This document shows, piece after piece, positions 1 through 11,911 of a stretch of 47,748 bases of DNA; within the stretch, counting starts at the first letter, position 1, and each line of letters begins with the position of its first letter. The translations under genes were made by a program, and so were the position numbers. Source of the DNA: Conidiobolus incongruus B7586 (Eukaryota > Entomophthoromycota > Entomophthoromycetes > Entomophthorales > Conidiobolaceae). Location: contig JNEM01014507.1 of assembly GCA_000697335.1 (NCBI GenBank), positions 1 to 47,748 of the forward strand, given 5' to 3'. Below the pieces are notes generated by a model, which was given only the letters and a program-made list of their open reading frames with translations, did not search any database and was not told the origin of the DNA.

Positions 1-830
1 AATATAATAATGGTTTATTTAAATTAATAAAAGGGATATTTTTAATTTAATTTAGTATTATGATTTTTATTTTAATAAAAATTCATTTAAAAATATTTAT
101 AATTTATTAACAATAATATTTTTGTAAAAGATTTGGTTTTTAATTATACCTTAGTAAGTATTATTTAAATATAATCATTCTAGCTTATTTAAGCTTTAGT
201 TGGGTTATAAGGTATTTATTTTTATATTTTTATTAATTAATCTAAAGTTAAATTTAAATAAATAACATATTTATATAATTGATATTAAAATACTATAATT
301 CATTTTATATATAAAAAATAAAAGAGTTTTTGTTATATTATTCTATTATAATAATAAGTTAAATATATTCTTTTTATTAATCATTTTAATTTTGATAAAT
401 TTTAATAAATATTTAAGTTAAATTTAAAATAAAAAAGTTTAACAATAAATGGATATATTCATTATATACTCATTTTATAAACTTTTTGAAAATTTTTAAT
501 AATTTTAAATGGTTTTAGGTTAAGTTTTATTATCAAAAGGTATTTGATCATTATTTTCTATTATAAGTATAATAATATATAATCTTAAATTATTAAACCC
601 AACTATTTTAATAAAAATATAATTATCGATGAATATATATATAGCTTAAAAATGTTAATTGTTTTATATATAAATTATGAATATAATATATTTTTAAGAA
701 TTAATATTATTTTTCAAAAATCAAATATAAAAAAAATATTTTTTTTCCAAATTAGTATTATAAAATAAAGTAGGTATTATTTTTAATATTAATATTTCTG
801 TTTTTTAATGTTTTGATTTCATAGATTACC
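1..830. repeat. AT-saturated decayed repeat, copy 1
   Basis: This stretch has almost no G or C and no credible ORF. Read on the plus strand, it aligns in blocks with about 31350-32058. Shared landmarks in the same order include TTGTAAAAG, TAATTATAC, CTTAGTAA, TTATAAGGTA and TTTTTATTAATTAAT, then a block around 500-535 resembling 31790-31830, and a weaker match near 810-830. I infer an old dispersed element heavily biased to A+T. The class is unknown and the left end is cut by the window edge. Confidence 0.55.
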
Positions 831-2916
831 TTATATAATAATATTATTATTTATTAATGAATAATTTGAAAAGAATATTATATAAGTTTTTTGATTTGTA
901 TTTATATCTTTCAATATTATCAAAATATAAATACTAATAATAAATATACATATCAATATTTAATAAAAAAAATCTAATTTCCAAGATTTTAGAAGAATTA
1001 CTTATGCTCAAGATCTAAAATATGACTAAAATCACATTAAGTTATACCAATAATTTTCAAATTTTTCGAATATATATTGGAAATTATGATTGATATTTGA
1101 GCATGATTATCAGCGACCTGTTCAAATATTCTATATAATAAAATTTACCTTGAATAAAATAATATACAAAATTCTATTAGAATTTTTTATATTGTATTAG
1201 ACTACAAATGTAATTATATGGTAGTAAATGAAAATATTACCGTAATATGATTAGCAATGATGTTATTGATAATTATTTAAATATAATATATTTTCAATAT
1301 TTAATAAGTGTTTACTACCTTAATATTAAATTAAAAATATATCAAATATTTAAAGTGTTAAATATTAAAAAATATATAAAATTAGAAGGTATTATATTGT
1401 ATTTAATGTCATAACCTTTTTTATATTATTTTAACAAATATTTTTTTCCATTATTTTTAGCATTTTTCCTTATTAATCCATCAAATATCATTAAATTTAA
1501 CGTATATCAGCTAAAATTTTCTCCATTAATCAGAATAAAAACATTCTTTAACATTTTATTGAATAAAAAAGAGTAAAGTTAAATATTAATGTTATAATAG
1601 TACGATTATTAAAACATCATTAAATATATTGTAATTAAATTTTAATTTAAAATTGGTTAATTTGCATAATTATTAGTGATAAATAGGTTATTTTAATACA
1701 ATTCAAAAATTATATAAAAATTAACTTAATTACGGGTAAAAACTAGCTAGTTATATTAAATATTTACTTGTTATTAAGAATTGATTTTGTGAATTAAACA
1801 GTAGTAAAAATAATAACAAGGTGTTATATTCAAGAACGTTCAATAAGATTTAGTTGTTTAACATCTGGTTTGTGTGAAAACTGAATCCACCTGAACATTT
1901 TGTTGAATTAATTAAAATGATGTAAATGTCATGATTTTTGAATTCGATCTGTTAAAAGTAAGATTAAGGAGTTAAACATGCAAACATAAATTGAGAATTA
2001 AATTTAATCCATGAATAGCTTTGAGTTTGTGATAGAGCTTAAGTGTTTCAAAAAGGTAATTCTTATAGAAATAAATTCATACCAGAATTGATAGTAATTC
2101 AAATTCTGTTAAATTGTAAATGCTGTATGATAAATGATTTAATTACCCATCTATTAATTCAACCCCTTGACTTAATGAAAATCATAAATTTAAAACCATC
2201 CATTAACATAATATAAATAAAGCGGTTAAAATTTATTATTATAAATGACTTCTGAGATTTAAAGTGAATTATATCAGCTGAAATAGATGTACTATCTATA
2301 TGTTTGATATTGTATGATAATTATAATGTTAATGAATATTAACTTTTTTGAATGTATGCCAAATAATGAATATTTTTTAAGTTTTTGGGGTTAAATAACC
2401 CAAGTTTCATTGATGATTTGATTTTTATTATCCAATAAATCGAATCACTTATGTACCTAATTCAACTCTTGTTTCATTTATTCATTCTGGTTTAATATTT
2501 TAGTTTCATATTGAACCAATCATTATAACAAATATCAAATTGCAGCTAATGTAGGCTAAATTTTAATAATTGGTTAATTGCAAGTGAATTGCGTATGGTT
2601 CAACATGTTTGTAGATCAACTGTACAAAAAATTAATAGAGAAGAAAAAGGAATGGGGAAGTTTAGAAAAGAGAATAGAGTTTATTTGATGAAATAAGATA
2701 AAAACAATAATCAAAAGCTTATATTCTTAAACAATGCAAAATATATGCTTGATAAAAGATATATTGAAAACTAGAAACATATCAAACTCGAATTTGAATC
2801 TAGTACATTGAAAAATTGAAGCAATTGGGGATCGCAATATCTAAATTTCACCAAGAAAATCAATTCTCAAGATTTGTTGTTGGGGTTAGTAGTTAGTATT
2901 GAGAGAGGATGTGGTT
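831..2916. other. Intergenic, 3' flank of the kinase gene
   Basis: No ORF, tRNA or recognisable repeat was found here. From about 1850 to 2900 the base composition is less AT-rich than to the left. This part probably holds the 3' UTR and terminator region of the minus-strand kinase gene that ends at 2917. Confidence 0.4.
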
Positions 2917-4227
2917 TTAATAACGATACTGGTCACGCTGTTGGATGTAGTAAGGCTCACGGAGGTTGCTAGAAACACTGATGCTGCTGTTGACAGATTC
3001 AGTAGACTTGTGAAAGGAGGATTGGGAGTGTTTGGAGGATTGTTGATCAAATTCTTCAGAGTCGTCGAGGGACATTTCAAAGATGCCACCATGGCCTGGA
3101 TTCATCAAGTTGTCTTCATCGAAGATATCGCGATCCTCATCATGAATATCGTCGTGCTCATCTTCACTATCGACATTGTTGTGACCTTCATCTAAAGAGT
3201 TGGAGCGGTCGTCGAAGATCAAAGGAGGGGTATTTTCGGGAGTGATACTCATGAAACCAAAAGCTGATTCAAGGTTGGCAGTAGAGGTGGGAATGTCAAT
3301 AGCAGAGGGAATAGCATCTAGACGATCAAGTAGCCAGTTACGGAAGTGTTTGATAGAGGTACGACGGTATTCGGGACACAAGAGTTCAGCGGCACAGAAG
3401 TCAGCAACTTCGTAACTACATTTCAACTGATAGACAAGTACATCGGATCCAAACTTCTGGAAGTCAACGAATTCGTCACAGTCAGGAGTGGGACTAGCCC
3501 AGGGAAGACGATGATACATCAAAACCAAAAATAATATACACAAAGTCCAGATATCGGACAATTCAGTAGAGTAATAGTCGAGGGAGTCAGAATGGCTTTC
3601 AAAGCTCATATAACTGGGACTACCCCAGCCAAAGGTATCACAGATGTCCTTGCGGACAGCCAATCCAAAATCGGTAACCTTGACAGTTCCATCGGGAAGC
3701 AAAATAACATTTTCGGGCTTCAAGTCACGGTGATAGACATTCTTAGAGTGCATATATTCAACAGCATCAAGAATTTGAAGGAAAATGGGCATAATAGCCT
3801 TAAGCTTCTTGGATTCATAGTTGGGATCATCACGCTTGTAGAGGGAAGCTTGTTCGGTAATATAATCGAACAATTCCATACCAGGGCAGTATTCCATGAT
3901 GATATAGGAGTACTCATCATTGAAGAAGGCAGAGTAAGCTTTAACAATGTTAGGATGATCGAGTTCCATTTGAATTTTCGCTTCAGTGCGGTGCGATTCG
4001 AGAGTCTCTTCGTCGAGGTCAGCACGACTGATAACTTTAATGGCATACATACGAGAGTCTTGGTCTTTCTTGGCTTTGTAAACAGTGGCAAAGGTTCCTT
4101 GTCCAAGCATTCCCATCAAACGATAACGAGCACCACTGGGGTCAACAAGAGAGTGGCCCCAGGGGAAATTGGGAGTGGAGTTTTGAAAAGTAGAATAATC
4201 AGAGCGAGTGGATGATGAAGAGTACAT
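2917..4227 (-). CDS. Ran1/Ksp1/Sks1-like serine/threonine protein kinase
   Basis: This is a single-exon gene of 436 residues. The kinase domain covers about residues 36-302: P-loop LGQGTFATVY (41-50), ATP-binding Lys64, catalytic loop HRDLKPEN (166-173), DFG at 186-188 and the subdomain IX DIW at 225-227. The activation segment reads GSPSYMSFES, so the usual APE motif is SFE. GS..YMS followed by SDIW and a PW.SPT.D..F segment resembles the fungal Ran1/Pat1, Ksp1 and Sks1 kinases, which act in nutrient and developmental signalling. The C-terminal tail has an acidic stretch (about 339-375) and then a Ser-rich stretch (about 397-421), likely disordered and phosphorylated. The ATG has A at -3 and is the first long-frame start after an ATG-poor leader. 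Its less AT-biased codons stand out from the neighbours. The kinase call is firm; the subfamily is an inference. Confidence 0.93.
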   Translation of the reverse strand: MYSSSSTRSDYSTFQNSTPNFPWGHSLVDPSGARYRLMGMLGQGTFATVYKAKKDQDSRMYAIKVISRADLDEETLESHRTEAKIQMELDHPNIVKAYSAFFNDEYSYIIMEYCPGMELFDYITEQASLYKRDDPNYESKKLKAIMPIFLQILDAVEYMHSKNVYHRDLKPENVILLPDGTVKVTDFGLAVRKDICDTFGWGSPSYMSFESHSDSLDYYSTELSDIWTLCILFLVLMYHRLPWASPTPDCDEFVDFQKFGSDVLVYQLKCSYEVADFCAAELLCPEYRRTSIKHFRNWLLDRLDAIPSAIDIPTSTANLESAFGFMSITPENTPPLIFDDRSNSLDEGHNNVDSEDEHDDIHDEDRDIFDEDNLMNPGHGGIFEMSLDDSEEFDQQSSKHSQSSFHKSTESVNSSISVSSNLREPYYIQQRDQYRY

Positions 4228-4610
4228 GTTTGAACAGATTAGTAGCAGAATAAATTATAGAAGGATTTGAAAGGAGGAATATAAACTACAAGTGAAGGAT
4301 TATCGGTGTTGGTACAGTAATAAAACGATTGATATTAAACAAGTATTTAGAAGAAGAAATACAATATTATATGCTAACAATTCAAGTGAGTTGGTGGAGG
4401 TTATTGATAAGAGATCGTTTGAGGATTAAGCTTTCATTACCAATTACAATTATAAAAATACAAGAGTGTTGAGTGCAAATACTAAAAGTTAGCTGATTGG
4501 TGCGGGACAGGCACAGAGGACGAGGTAAGGTAGAGGTGGTCGATATTCGAATTACCCAGCCAGAGGCGAAAAGGTTGGGACAAGAGTAAAATAATTTTAA
4601 AAACCAATAA
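4228..4610 (-). promoter_or_regulatory. Probable long 5' leader of the kinase with one minimal uORF
   Basis: On the coding strand, the roughly 380 nt upstream of the start contain only one ATG, far fewer than expected for such composition. That is typical of a transcribed leader. The single ATG opens a uORF of three sense codons at 4437-4426 (Met-Lys-Ala-stop). Such a uORF could tune translation of the kinase. Leader length is inferred from the TATA box at 4641-4648. Confidence 0.45.
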
Positions 4611-4899
4611 GGACAACTGAAAGTGGGCTGTCGTGGTCTATATTTATACTCCCCAATCCCAGTATTTGTTCCCAAATAATCCAATTTCAGTGAATCCTAA
4701 TAATATTGATTCAAAGTTTTATTTGTGAATTTCTGATTGGCTGGTATATCTATGGAGCCAATCTAATTCATCATCATAACATCATCCTTTTCGTCATCCT
4801 TCTCCTTACTTCTCCAACCATCCAATCCAATTTGATAAGTTCAATTCCAAATAATATTGAATTATCCAATCAAATATATTTATTTTAGGCTCTACCAAT
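4604..4899. promoter_or_regulatory. Cluster of CCAAT boxes upstream of the kinase
   Basis: About nine CCAAT/ATTGG pentamers fall within 300 bp, at roughly 4604, 4653, 4681, 4736 (inverted), 4758, 4822, 4827, 4866 and 4895. Fewer than one would be expected by chance at about 30% GC. CCAAT boxes are bound by the HAP/NF-Y complex in fungi. The cluster surrounds the TATA box of the divergently lying kinase, so a promoter or enhancer role is likely. Confidence 0.5.
4641..4648 (-). promoter_or_regulatory. TATA box of the kinase gene
   Basis: The minus strand reads TATAAATA, a consensus TATA box, about 415 bp upstream of the kinase ATG. It sits at the edge between the ATG-poor leader and a CCAAT-rich block, which supports its being the core promoter. 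Confidence 0.5.
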
Positions 4900-7800
4900 C
4901 ACATTAATTGTAAGTAAGATTTGCATCATGTTTCTTCAATGCTCAAATTACTTAAAATAACTAACGTAATTCAAATTCCAAATTGGGTGATAGGCGGGTA
5001 ATAGATGACTAACAATTATTCTTTTGTGGACACAATTAAACCGGAAATTTATTTTCAAAATAATCTGGAAATATTCTTTTGCTCAACACTCGGTCAATCT
5101 TTAATTCAATACAACACATCATCTCTCATCATACCATTTTCATATAGAAAAAACTCATCGTTATGAATGATAACAGATCTTATTCTCAGATGTGGTCTTG
5201 AAGTTACTATTTTTGGCAGAAATATTTTTGTATTACTTGGTCAAAATAATATAATTTTAACCGCATAAAACTTGATTTATAGAACAAAATTCTACTAAAA
5301 TGATTATATTTATTGGATCATTCGATGCGGAATAAAGCCAATAATAATGAATGACTAATATGATACTATGGCAACTTAATTGCAGAAATTTGTATAAGGT
5401 AAACCTAATAGTCAAATCATATAATTTTGAATTTATATTATTATGAAGTAAAATGATATTATCTCTAGTTTAATTTTGATTAATATTTTCTAGCATACAA
5501 ATGTTCATGAATCTAGGTTGATTTAAAATCAAGGAAAATTAAACTTCTTGGTCTAAATGATTCAAGCTCTGATTCGATTGGTTAAATTGACTCATGTTAG
5601 TTAAATATTTTGAGATATGCATGCAAAAGAGGTTAATCTAGTGTGTTGAAATAAGCAACATTCTTTATCTATCCTTTAAAGTTTGAGGGATAATTAAAGG
5701 TTGATAAAGCACATATATTGATAAAAAACTCCAAAACCATATTGTTTTACTTGAAATAGTGAGTTATGTAGTTTATTTAATGGTTGGATTAATAAATCAC
5801 AAACTAAACCCTATTTAGCTCTCTAAGGTATAAATATTTTGCCAATACGGTCATATAATCAACATTTACTATGATAAATAGTGCCTATATATCAACATTA
5901 ATCAGTATTAAAACATTTTGCTAATATTTATTCACCATGGTACCCAAAGGTGTCAAATTGCTATCAAATATATAGCAAATTATTTGTGATGCAAGTAAAA
6001 TGACTATTTTACCCAACCAGAATAATTGGGTGTAATTGAATACAGCATATAGATTTCACCAATCACCAACCTACAGACTAGAAACAATCGAAGAAATGCC
6101 CATGTCTTGAAAGAATTAATGTTAGTAATTAATCATCCATTCTAGATCCTTCCCCTCTAACCTTGTTCACATTAAGACTGCGATTCATCCTGTCTTTCTC
6201 ATTGACTGAGAATTAGTAATAAAAGGGAGTTGATTTGTAATAAATTAAATCATTATTCTATGAGAAAATTATTATTTTTAATTTGTTGATATTGCGTAGA
6301 ATTTGTTCACATAGGTAAGAACTCTAACTTCGGGACTGAGGGTTAAAATTCCAATACCAAAGACCACTTTTACCCATAAACCTTGTGATAAATTATGACA
6401 GATGTTTAATTGGTTTGGGAGGCGATATCAGCCTCGGCCAATAACTTCGCTTTCCGATTTATACTATGCAATTGATCTAGCACGAGTTAAATTGTAGTGA
6501 AAACAAGAATGATGATAATTAGGGTATTACTGGCAAATATTAATTGCCAAAAATCCCGTATATTTTATTAGGATGAATAAATGAGCCTTTGAAACTAATG
6601 AATCCCGAGTTTATCCTCATTTCGGCTAGGATAGAATAGTTTCAGATTCAAGTCACAATTTAGATCAGATGTGATTGGTAAGTTCCCATTTTGACTAATT
6701 CCAATTTACACATACCTCAGTTTGGTTACTAATAGAAACACTCTTACTACGCTTATTTCATATTTCTATTAATAATTAGTTTCTTTGGCGCCAATTCAAA
6801 AGTGGGGGTACAATTTCATTGGATGAGAATGTAGATGTGTGGTAAAAAACAGGGTAAACTTGGTCAGATGATTCATTTTATCATAACTTTTCATTCTTAA
6901 AATCTATCTCTTTTATAATTCGATAATTATATATTATATAATAATCAATTTATAAAATATTCTATATCATTCTAGATAAATCACAATAATTATATTTTAA
7001 TTTAAATTATGCAAAACTATTTGAAATTTTATTGTTAATCGATATTTTGAAGTTTCTTTAGCAATTAATGAACTAATATTACCTGATTTTTTATTAATAT
7101 TAGGCTATAATTATGAAATGTGATTAATTTATTTTAGTGTTATTTAATTCATGTGTGAAAAAATGATTAACCAAATTAGCAAAATGGAAAGATATTCAAT
7201 CAATGTAATAATCAAAGCATATATTTTCCAATTAATTGGAAAAAACTCATTATTTGCAAATTCTAATAATCAATCACCCAACTAGTTGACTAATTTCCAA
7301 ATAATATTACAAAATTATGATTCAGAAAAATATTTTGAAAATTATACTTTAAGAAATTATTATTTATACTTAAATGAATATTAAAATATTCCAATTAGAT
7401 GATATAAATTTACTAAAAACAATAAAAAAAATTAATATATTTTTATTGTTTGAATTTATATAATAGTTTAATACAACGGAATTATTTTTTAACAGCAATA
7501 TTGAATCATCTATTGAATGAAATCTAGTTTAAATTAGGTAAGATAAACATTTTCTTTATAAATAAAGAATGGATAGTGCTGAGTAAGTTTGGAATTATAT
7601 TAAATTAAATAGTTTTAGATATGAGTGATAAATTTATCTAAGAGTATGACATCTTCTGATTAAAGCATGTGTTTATTGAATTAAATAAGAGGATCATACT
7701 TGCTAACTCCTGCTCCACATAAGGTACAAATCTATATAGCCAATTATTTTCCCTTAAACTAACTCAAATTTAAATTATTTATTGACTCTTTTGTATAGAA

Positions 7801-9445
7801 AGTTTTTCGAATTAACATCACTTTACAAATTTAAGTTATTAGTTTTTTAGCTATTGCTTTCAATTACTAAGTATAGAAATATTTATATGCATGTAATTAA
7901 ACCAATTGTTAACTTTAAATGAATAAGTTTTAATAATTCGGAGTATTTGAATGATAAACTAATCAAAATAAAAATATATATTTATATTTGAATGTTTGTA
8001 ATATTATTATTCAAAAATTAAATTTATTTTTTCAAAGTTTTTGTTATAAACATTAAATCAAACATTGATCAAAACATTATTAGGTCAATAATATATTTAT
8101 AATAGCTATCCATTATATATAATGATAGTTTATCTAATCTTAGATATATGAATTGTTATTTAAATAATATTTGGAATATCATTATCAAAATAAATCTGAT
8201 TTCCCTTTTAAAGAAATTATTTTAAATTTAAAATTTAAAATGATATTTTCACAAATTAATAATTGTATTTTATTTAAGATCAGTTTTAAATTGAACCTAT
8301 ATTTCATCAAGTTATGAAGATCAGTGTATTCTAGATTTCCAAATTAATATGGAGTACAAGTCAGATCTAATACTGAAATGAATTTATTAAAGATATAATT
8401 AGCATGATAGGAGGAGAGATCAGCCAAACCAAGATCCTTGTTTTATGATGAATATACATAATTGATTAAATTGAATGATGTTTTATGAAAATCATTGTAA
8501 AAAAGATTTTATTAAATTGAAAATTTTTTATTCAATAAAAAATTTCGTTATTTAATCCTAATTTGATATACTATATTCCAATAATCATTATGATTACCGT
8601 ATTCTCACTTAATTAATTAAAATCAATTTGAAAATTAAATATATTAAAGAAAATTCCTAAAAAAATTTTATCTTGCAAATTCAGATTTATTATTTGTAGT
8701 TTATAGTTGATCTTTAAAGGTATTTAATCAACATATCAAAAAACTAATGCTTATAAAATTTTATATTGATAATTAAGTAATGGAATAGAATGACTAGAAA
8801 TACATTTATCATATATTACTTTTTGGTCATCAATTTCCTTATAAAATATTATATTGTATGGTTTTATTATTGTAAAAATTTTTCTAAATACAATTAATAT
8901 AATTAAAATTACAGATGTAGTAAAAATCGTAAAAAATCATTATAGGTTGAATTCAAGTTAATATTAAATTTGTAATTTATATAATAAGATTAAGACGAAA
9001 AACAATATGATAGTATATTAAATGGACAATATTAATGAAAATAATTCTATGTTTGTTTAATAATAGTAATTAAAAATATAGATTACCTATTATTTTATAT
9101 ATATACATAATTACAGTATCTTGATTAATATACAAAGTATATATTATAAAATATGTATAGTGAGTTAATATCATTTTATAGCAATATAATTAGCTAAAAT
9201 GAATATTAATACAATGATATTTTAATTATTTACTATTAAAAGACATTGAATTATTAAAACATATTAAATAATATGTCTGTGGTTAGAGATGCTGAAAATA
9301 TTATTCTTAAATGGAGTTCAATGATTAAAATTTACTATTAATTAGTTAATAAAATAATAAAGAAATGCTGAACAATTGTATAGTACCTTTATTTTTTCCA
9401 TAAATTTAAATAGATATATTATAAATAAATTCTATTAAATGTAAA
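4900..9445. other. Long gene-free interval between the kinase and COX19
   Basis: No ORF of coding character was found on either strand. About 4900-6900 is clearly less AT-rich than 6900-9440 and contains more CCAAT/ATTGG sites, for example near 4982, 6430 and 6674. It may be distal regulatory DNA of the kinase gene or hold an unrecognised non-coding transcript. From 6900 to 9440 I see only AT-rich sequence. Confidence 0.35.
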
Positions 9446-9787
9446 TTAACTATTAGAAATTACTTTTGGTGCTCTTTCAATTTCTTCTTTTGTAAACCCT
9501 AAGTTTAATAAATCATCTTCAGCCATCAAGCCTCTATAAATAACTAAATGAACAACAAGTGAAGAAGATTAATTGATACTAAGAGTTTACCTTTCCATTC
9601 TACATTTTAAATAATTAATAGAATATTCTCTGCAATTCTCTGTAGAAGTTTTGCTCTGTTTGATACAATTTAAATACTCTATCATAAATTGTTTACATTC
9701 GGCATCGTGATCTAGAGGAAAACTACCTCTAGCAGGTGGTGTAGGTTTAAAACTCGAATTATTACTACTAGGTTGACCAAATCCCAT
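9446..9787 (-). CDS. COX19: COX19, twin CX9C copper/assembly factor of the mitochondrial intermembrane space
   Basis: There are two exons: 9591-9787 and 9446-9533. The 57-nt intron has a GTAAAC donor and a TATAG acceptor. The joined CDS encodes 94 residues. The PTPPARGSFPLDHDAEC region and the phrase YLKCRMERGLM match the Cox19 family. Twin CX9C motifs are complete (Cys31/Cys41 and Cys52/Cys62), which form the coiled-coil helix-coiled-coil helix fold imported through Mia40. The protein is needed for cytochrome c oxidase assembly and copper handling in the intermembrane space. The length is as usual for the family (about 90-100 residues). The gene is divergent from GPI16, with 238 bp between the two starts, so the promoters probably overlap. 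Confidence 0.93.
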
Positions 9788-10025
9788 TATTTATCTTATT
9801 GATAATATATTGATAATATTATTTTATTAATTATGTCTCAAATCAAGAGTTAAAATAATCTAAATTTTTTATATATTATTATCCCATAATATATAAAATT
9901 CATTTATAACTAGATTTTATCAACGTCACCCAATTGAATATAATTATTTATCTGCATTTAATTTATTCAATCATTCAGTCATAAATATTTATAATTTGTA
10001 ATAAAATTAATATATTAGCTCAAAA
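9788..10025. promoter_or_regulatory. Shared divergent promoter of COX19 and GPI16
   Basis: These 238 bp separate two divergent ATGs and must hold both core promoters. The stretch is AT-rich, with TATATAT-like runs near 9870-9890 and a CCCAATTG (CCAAT) element near 9930. No element can be assigned to one gene by reading alone. Confidence 0.5.
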
Positions 10026-11911
10026 ATGAAGATTTACTCTTCAATTATAGTACCAATTCAATTACTAATAAGCTCAGTTACTAGTTTAAAAAATAATGGG
10101 AATTTAAATGAAGTACTAAATGTTTATCAATTACCTAACAATTATGCACTCTTCGACTTTCAATTTAATAGTATTGTTCCATTTCCAAATCCTGACAAAC
10201 AAGGTATATTTTATATTAAACTCTGATTGTTGTCATTTTTAACATTTTTTGTTGATAGATTATCAGATATTGCCAAGAGCTTTAGGCCAATTATTCTTTC
10301 AATTAGATTTAAAAGAACTGCATTTGACATTTACCAGAGGTAGATGGAATTACAAACTATGGAATTTACCAAAGAACACTACTTCAATATCCAATTCTGG
10401 TTTACAAATTTACAGTTATTTCAATCCTGCCAACCACACTTCACTTAATGATATTCAAACTCAAGAAAATTGGAAACGTTTATGTCATACTTTATCAGGC
10501 ATTTTTTGTTCAAGTTTAAATCAAGTTGATACTACTAATTCTATTATTCCTAACCTCAGCTATTCTACCCAATTTCTCACCCAGCAGCTATCTCCTACCA
10601 TGGGTAGTTTACCTTTGGAAAGCACTTGTACTGAAAATTTGACTCCTTGGCTCAAGTTACTGCCCTGTAGAAATCAGGCAATTATAATATATTTTTTAAA
10701 TTATTTTATATTCTTAATTTTTTCTTTCACTTTTTAGTATGGTATTGCTACTTTGTTACATTCTTACGATATCTATGAATCCAATTATTTGTCAATGGGT
10801 CTTACTTTGAGACAACTATGTGGTGTAAGTAAATAACTTATTGATTTTGCTATATATTAAGGACAAACTAATATTCTTAATAGGATTTAGAGTGTACATT
10901 GAAAAAATCAAGATTAATGCTAACCCAAAAATTAAGTGTTGTATTCGATAAATCTAGTATTGATGTTAAAAGTAGAATATCACTTAACCCATTTTTTATA
11001 TAATTTAACGATATATATTAATTAGATTGGAAATTTGATACATTTTTTAAACGTTCCATTGATCAACCATGCTCAGTGTGCAAAATTAGTCAAGTCATAT
11101 TACATCAGGCCAATGAATTAGAATTGTCCCAATCACCATCTTATTATCTAACCAACAATCGTGCTTTATATGACCTAAAAACTTTGAACAAGCTCGATTT
11201 GAGTATCAATCATCCTAAGAAAAATGCGGAAAATGGCAATCCATTTCAAAATTTCAGAATTGATAGATATATGGCCAAACGCAAAGGATTAAACACTGGT
11301 ATGATTATTGAATTAGATAACTCTGGTAATCCCAATCCGGTGCGTGCAATTTATCTAGAAACAATCCCATGGTATCTCAAAGTATATCTTCATACCTTAA
11401 AAATATCTATAAATGGAATTCTGGATACTTCTGTGGTTGAAAAACAATTTTATCAGCCTGGTCAAAATAGAATTCGTCCCAACGTCATGGAATGGCAACT
11501 TTTAATACCAGCTAATTCTAAAGTTACCATTAGATACAAAATGGACATGACGCTGTTAAGATATACTGAATACCCTCCAGATCCTAATAAAGGAATGATG
11601 ATCCCAGGCGCCTCAGTCACTTTATTTGATTTAGATTCTAATACACTCCTCTCTAGAGACTCTATTAAGTAAGAGATAACATTTTATCATCAATATCAAT
11701 CACTAAATTCAATTTATTTAGGGTCTATACTGATACCATCAGTGTACCATTGCGCACACCTGATTTTTCCATGCCCTATAACGTTATTATGTTAACCTGC
11801 ACACTTTTAGCCATGTTCTTTGGATCCATCTTTAATTCTTTACAAAGAGGGTTTAGTCCTGTTCAACCTGAAGAGCCTAAAGTTGATGCCCAAGTTGACA
11901 AACAAGAATAA
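10026..11911 (+). CDS. GPI16: GPI16/PIG-T, subunit of the GPI transamidase
   Basis: The six exons are 10026-10203, 10259-10677, 10738-10824, 10884-10971, 11026-11668 and 11722-11911. They join in frame to 534 residues. Introns are 53-60 nt. Four are GT-AG; the second (10678-10737) reads GC-AG, with CAG before GCAATT. The protein begins with a signal peptide (residues 1-20), carries CTENLTPWLKLLPC (183-196), the DTxPWYL-like TIPWYLKVYLHTL segment and TEYPPDPNKG, and ends with TPDFSMPYNVI followed by one membrane helix and a short cytosolic tail. These are hallmarks of PIG-T/Gpi16, an ER membrane subunit that works with Gpi8, Gaa1, Gab1 and Gpi17 to attach GPI anchors to proteins. A conserved cysteine in family members forms a disulfide with Gpi8; Cys196 is a good candidate. 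Length is close to the human 578 and yeast 610 residues. Confidence 0.94.

Noticed and set aside
2899-4215. Plus-strand ORFs opposite the kinase (2899-3195, 3200-3415, 3346-3534, 3592-4215)
   Set aside because: They are antisense shadows of a well-supported kinase gene and have no family character of their own.
4382-4684. 100-codon minus-strand frame upstream of the kinase
   Set aside because: It begins with TTG, not ATG, and overlaps the probable leader and TATA box. There is no protein-family signal.
4706-4888. 60-codon plus-strand ORF
   Set aside because: It lies in the CCAAT-rich regulatory block, is hydrophobic because of the base composition and shows no support.
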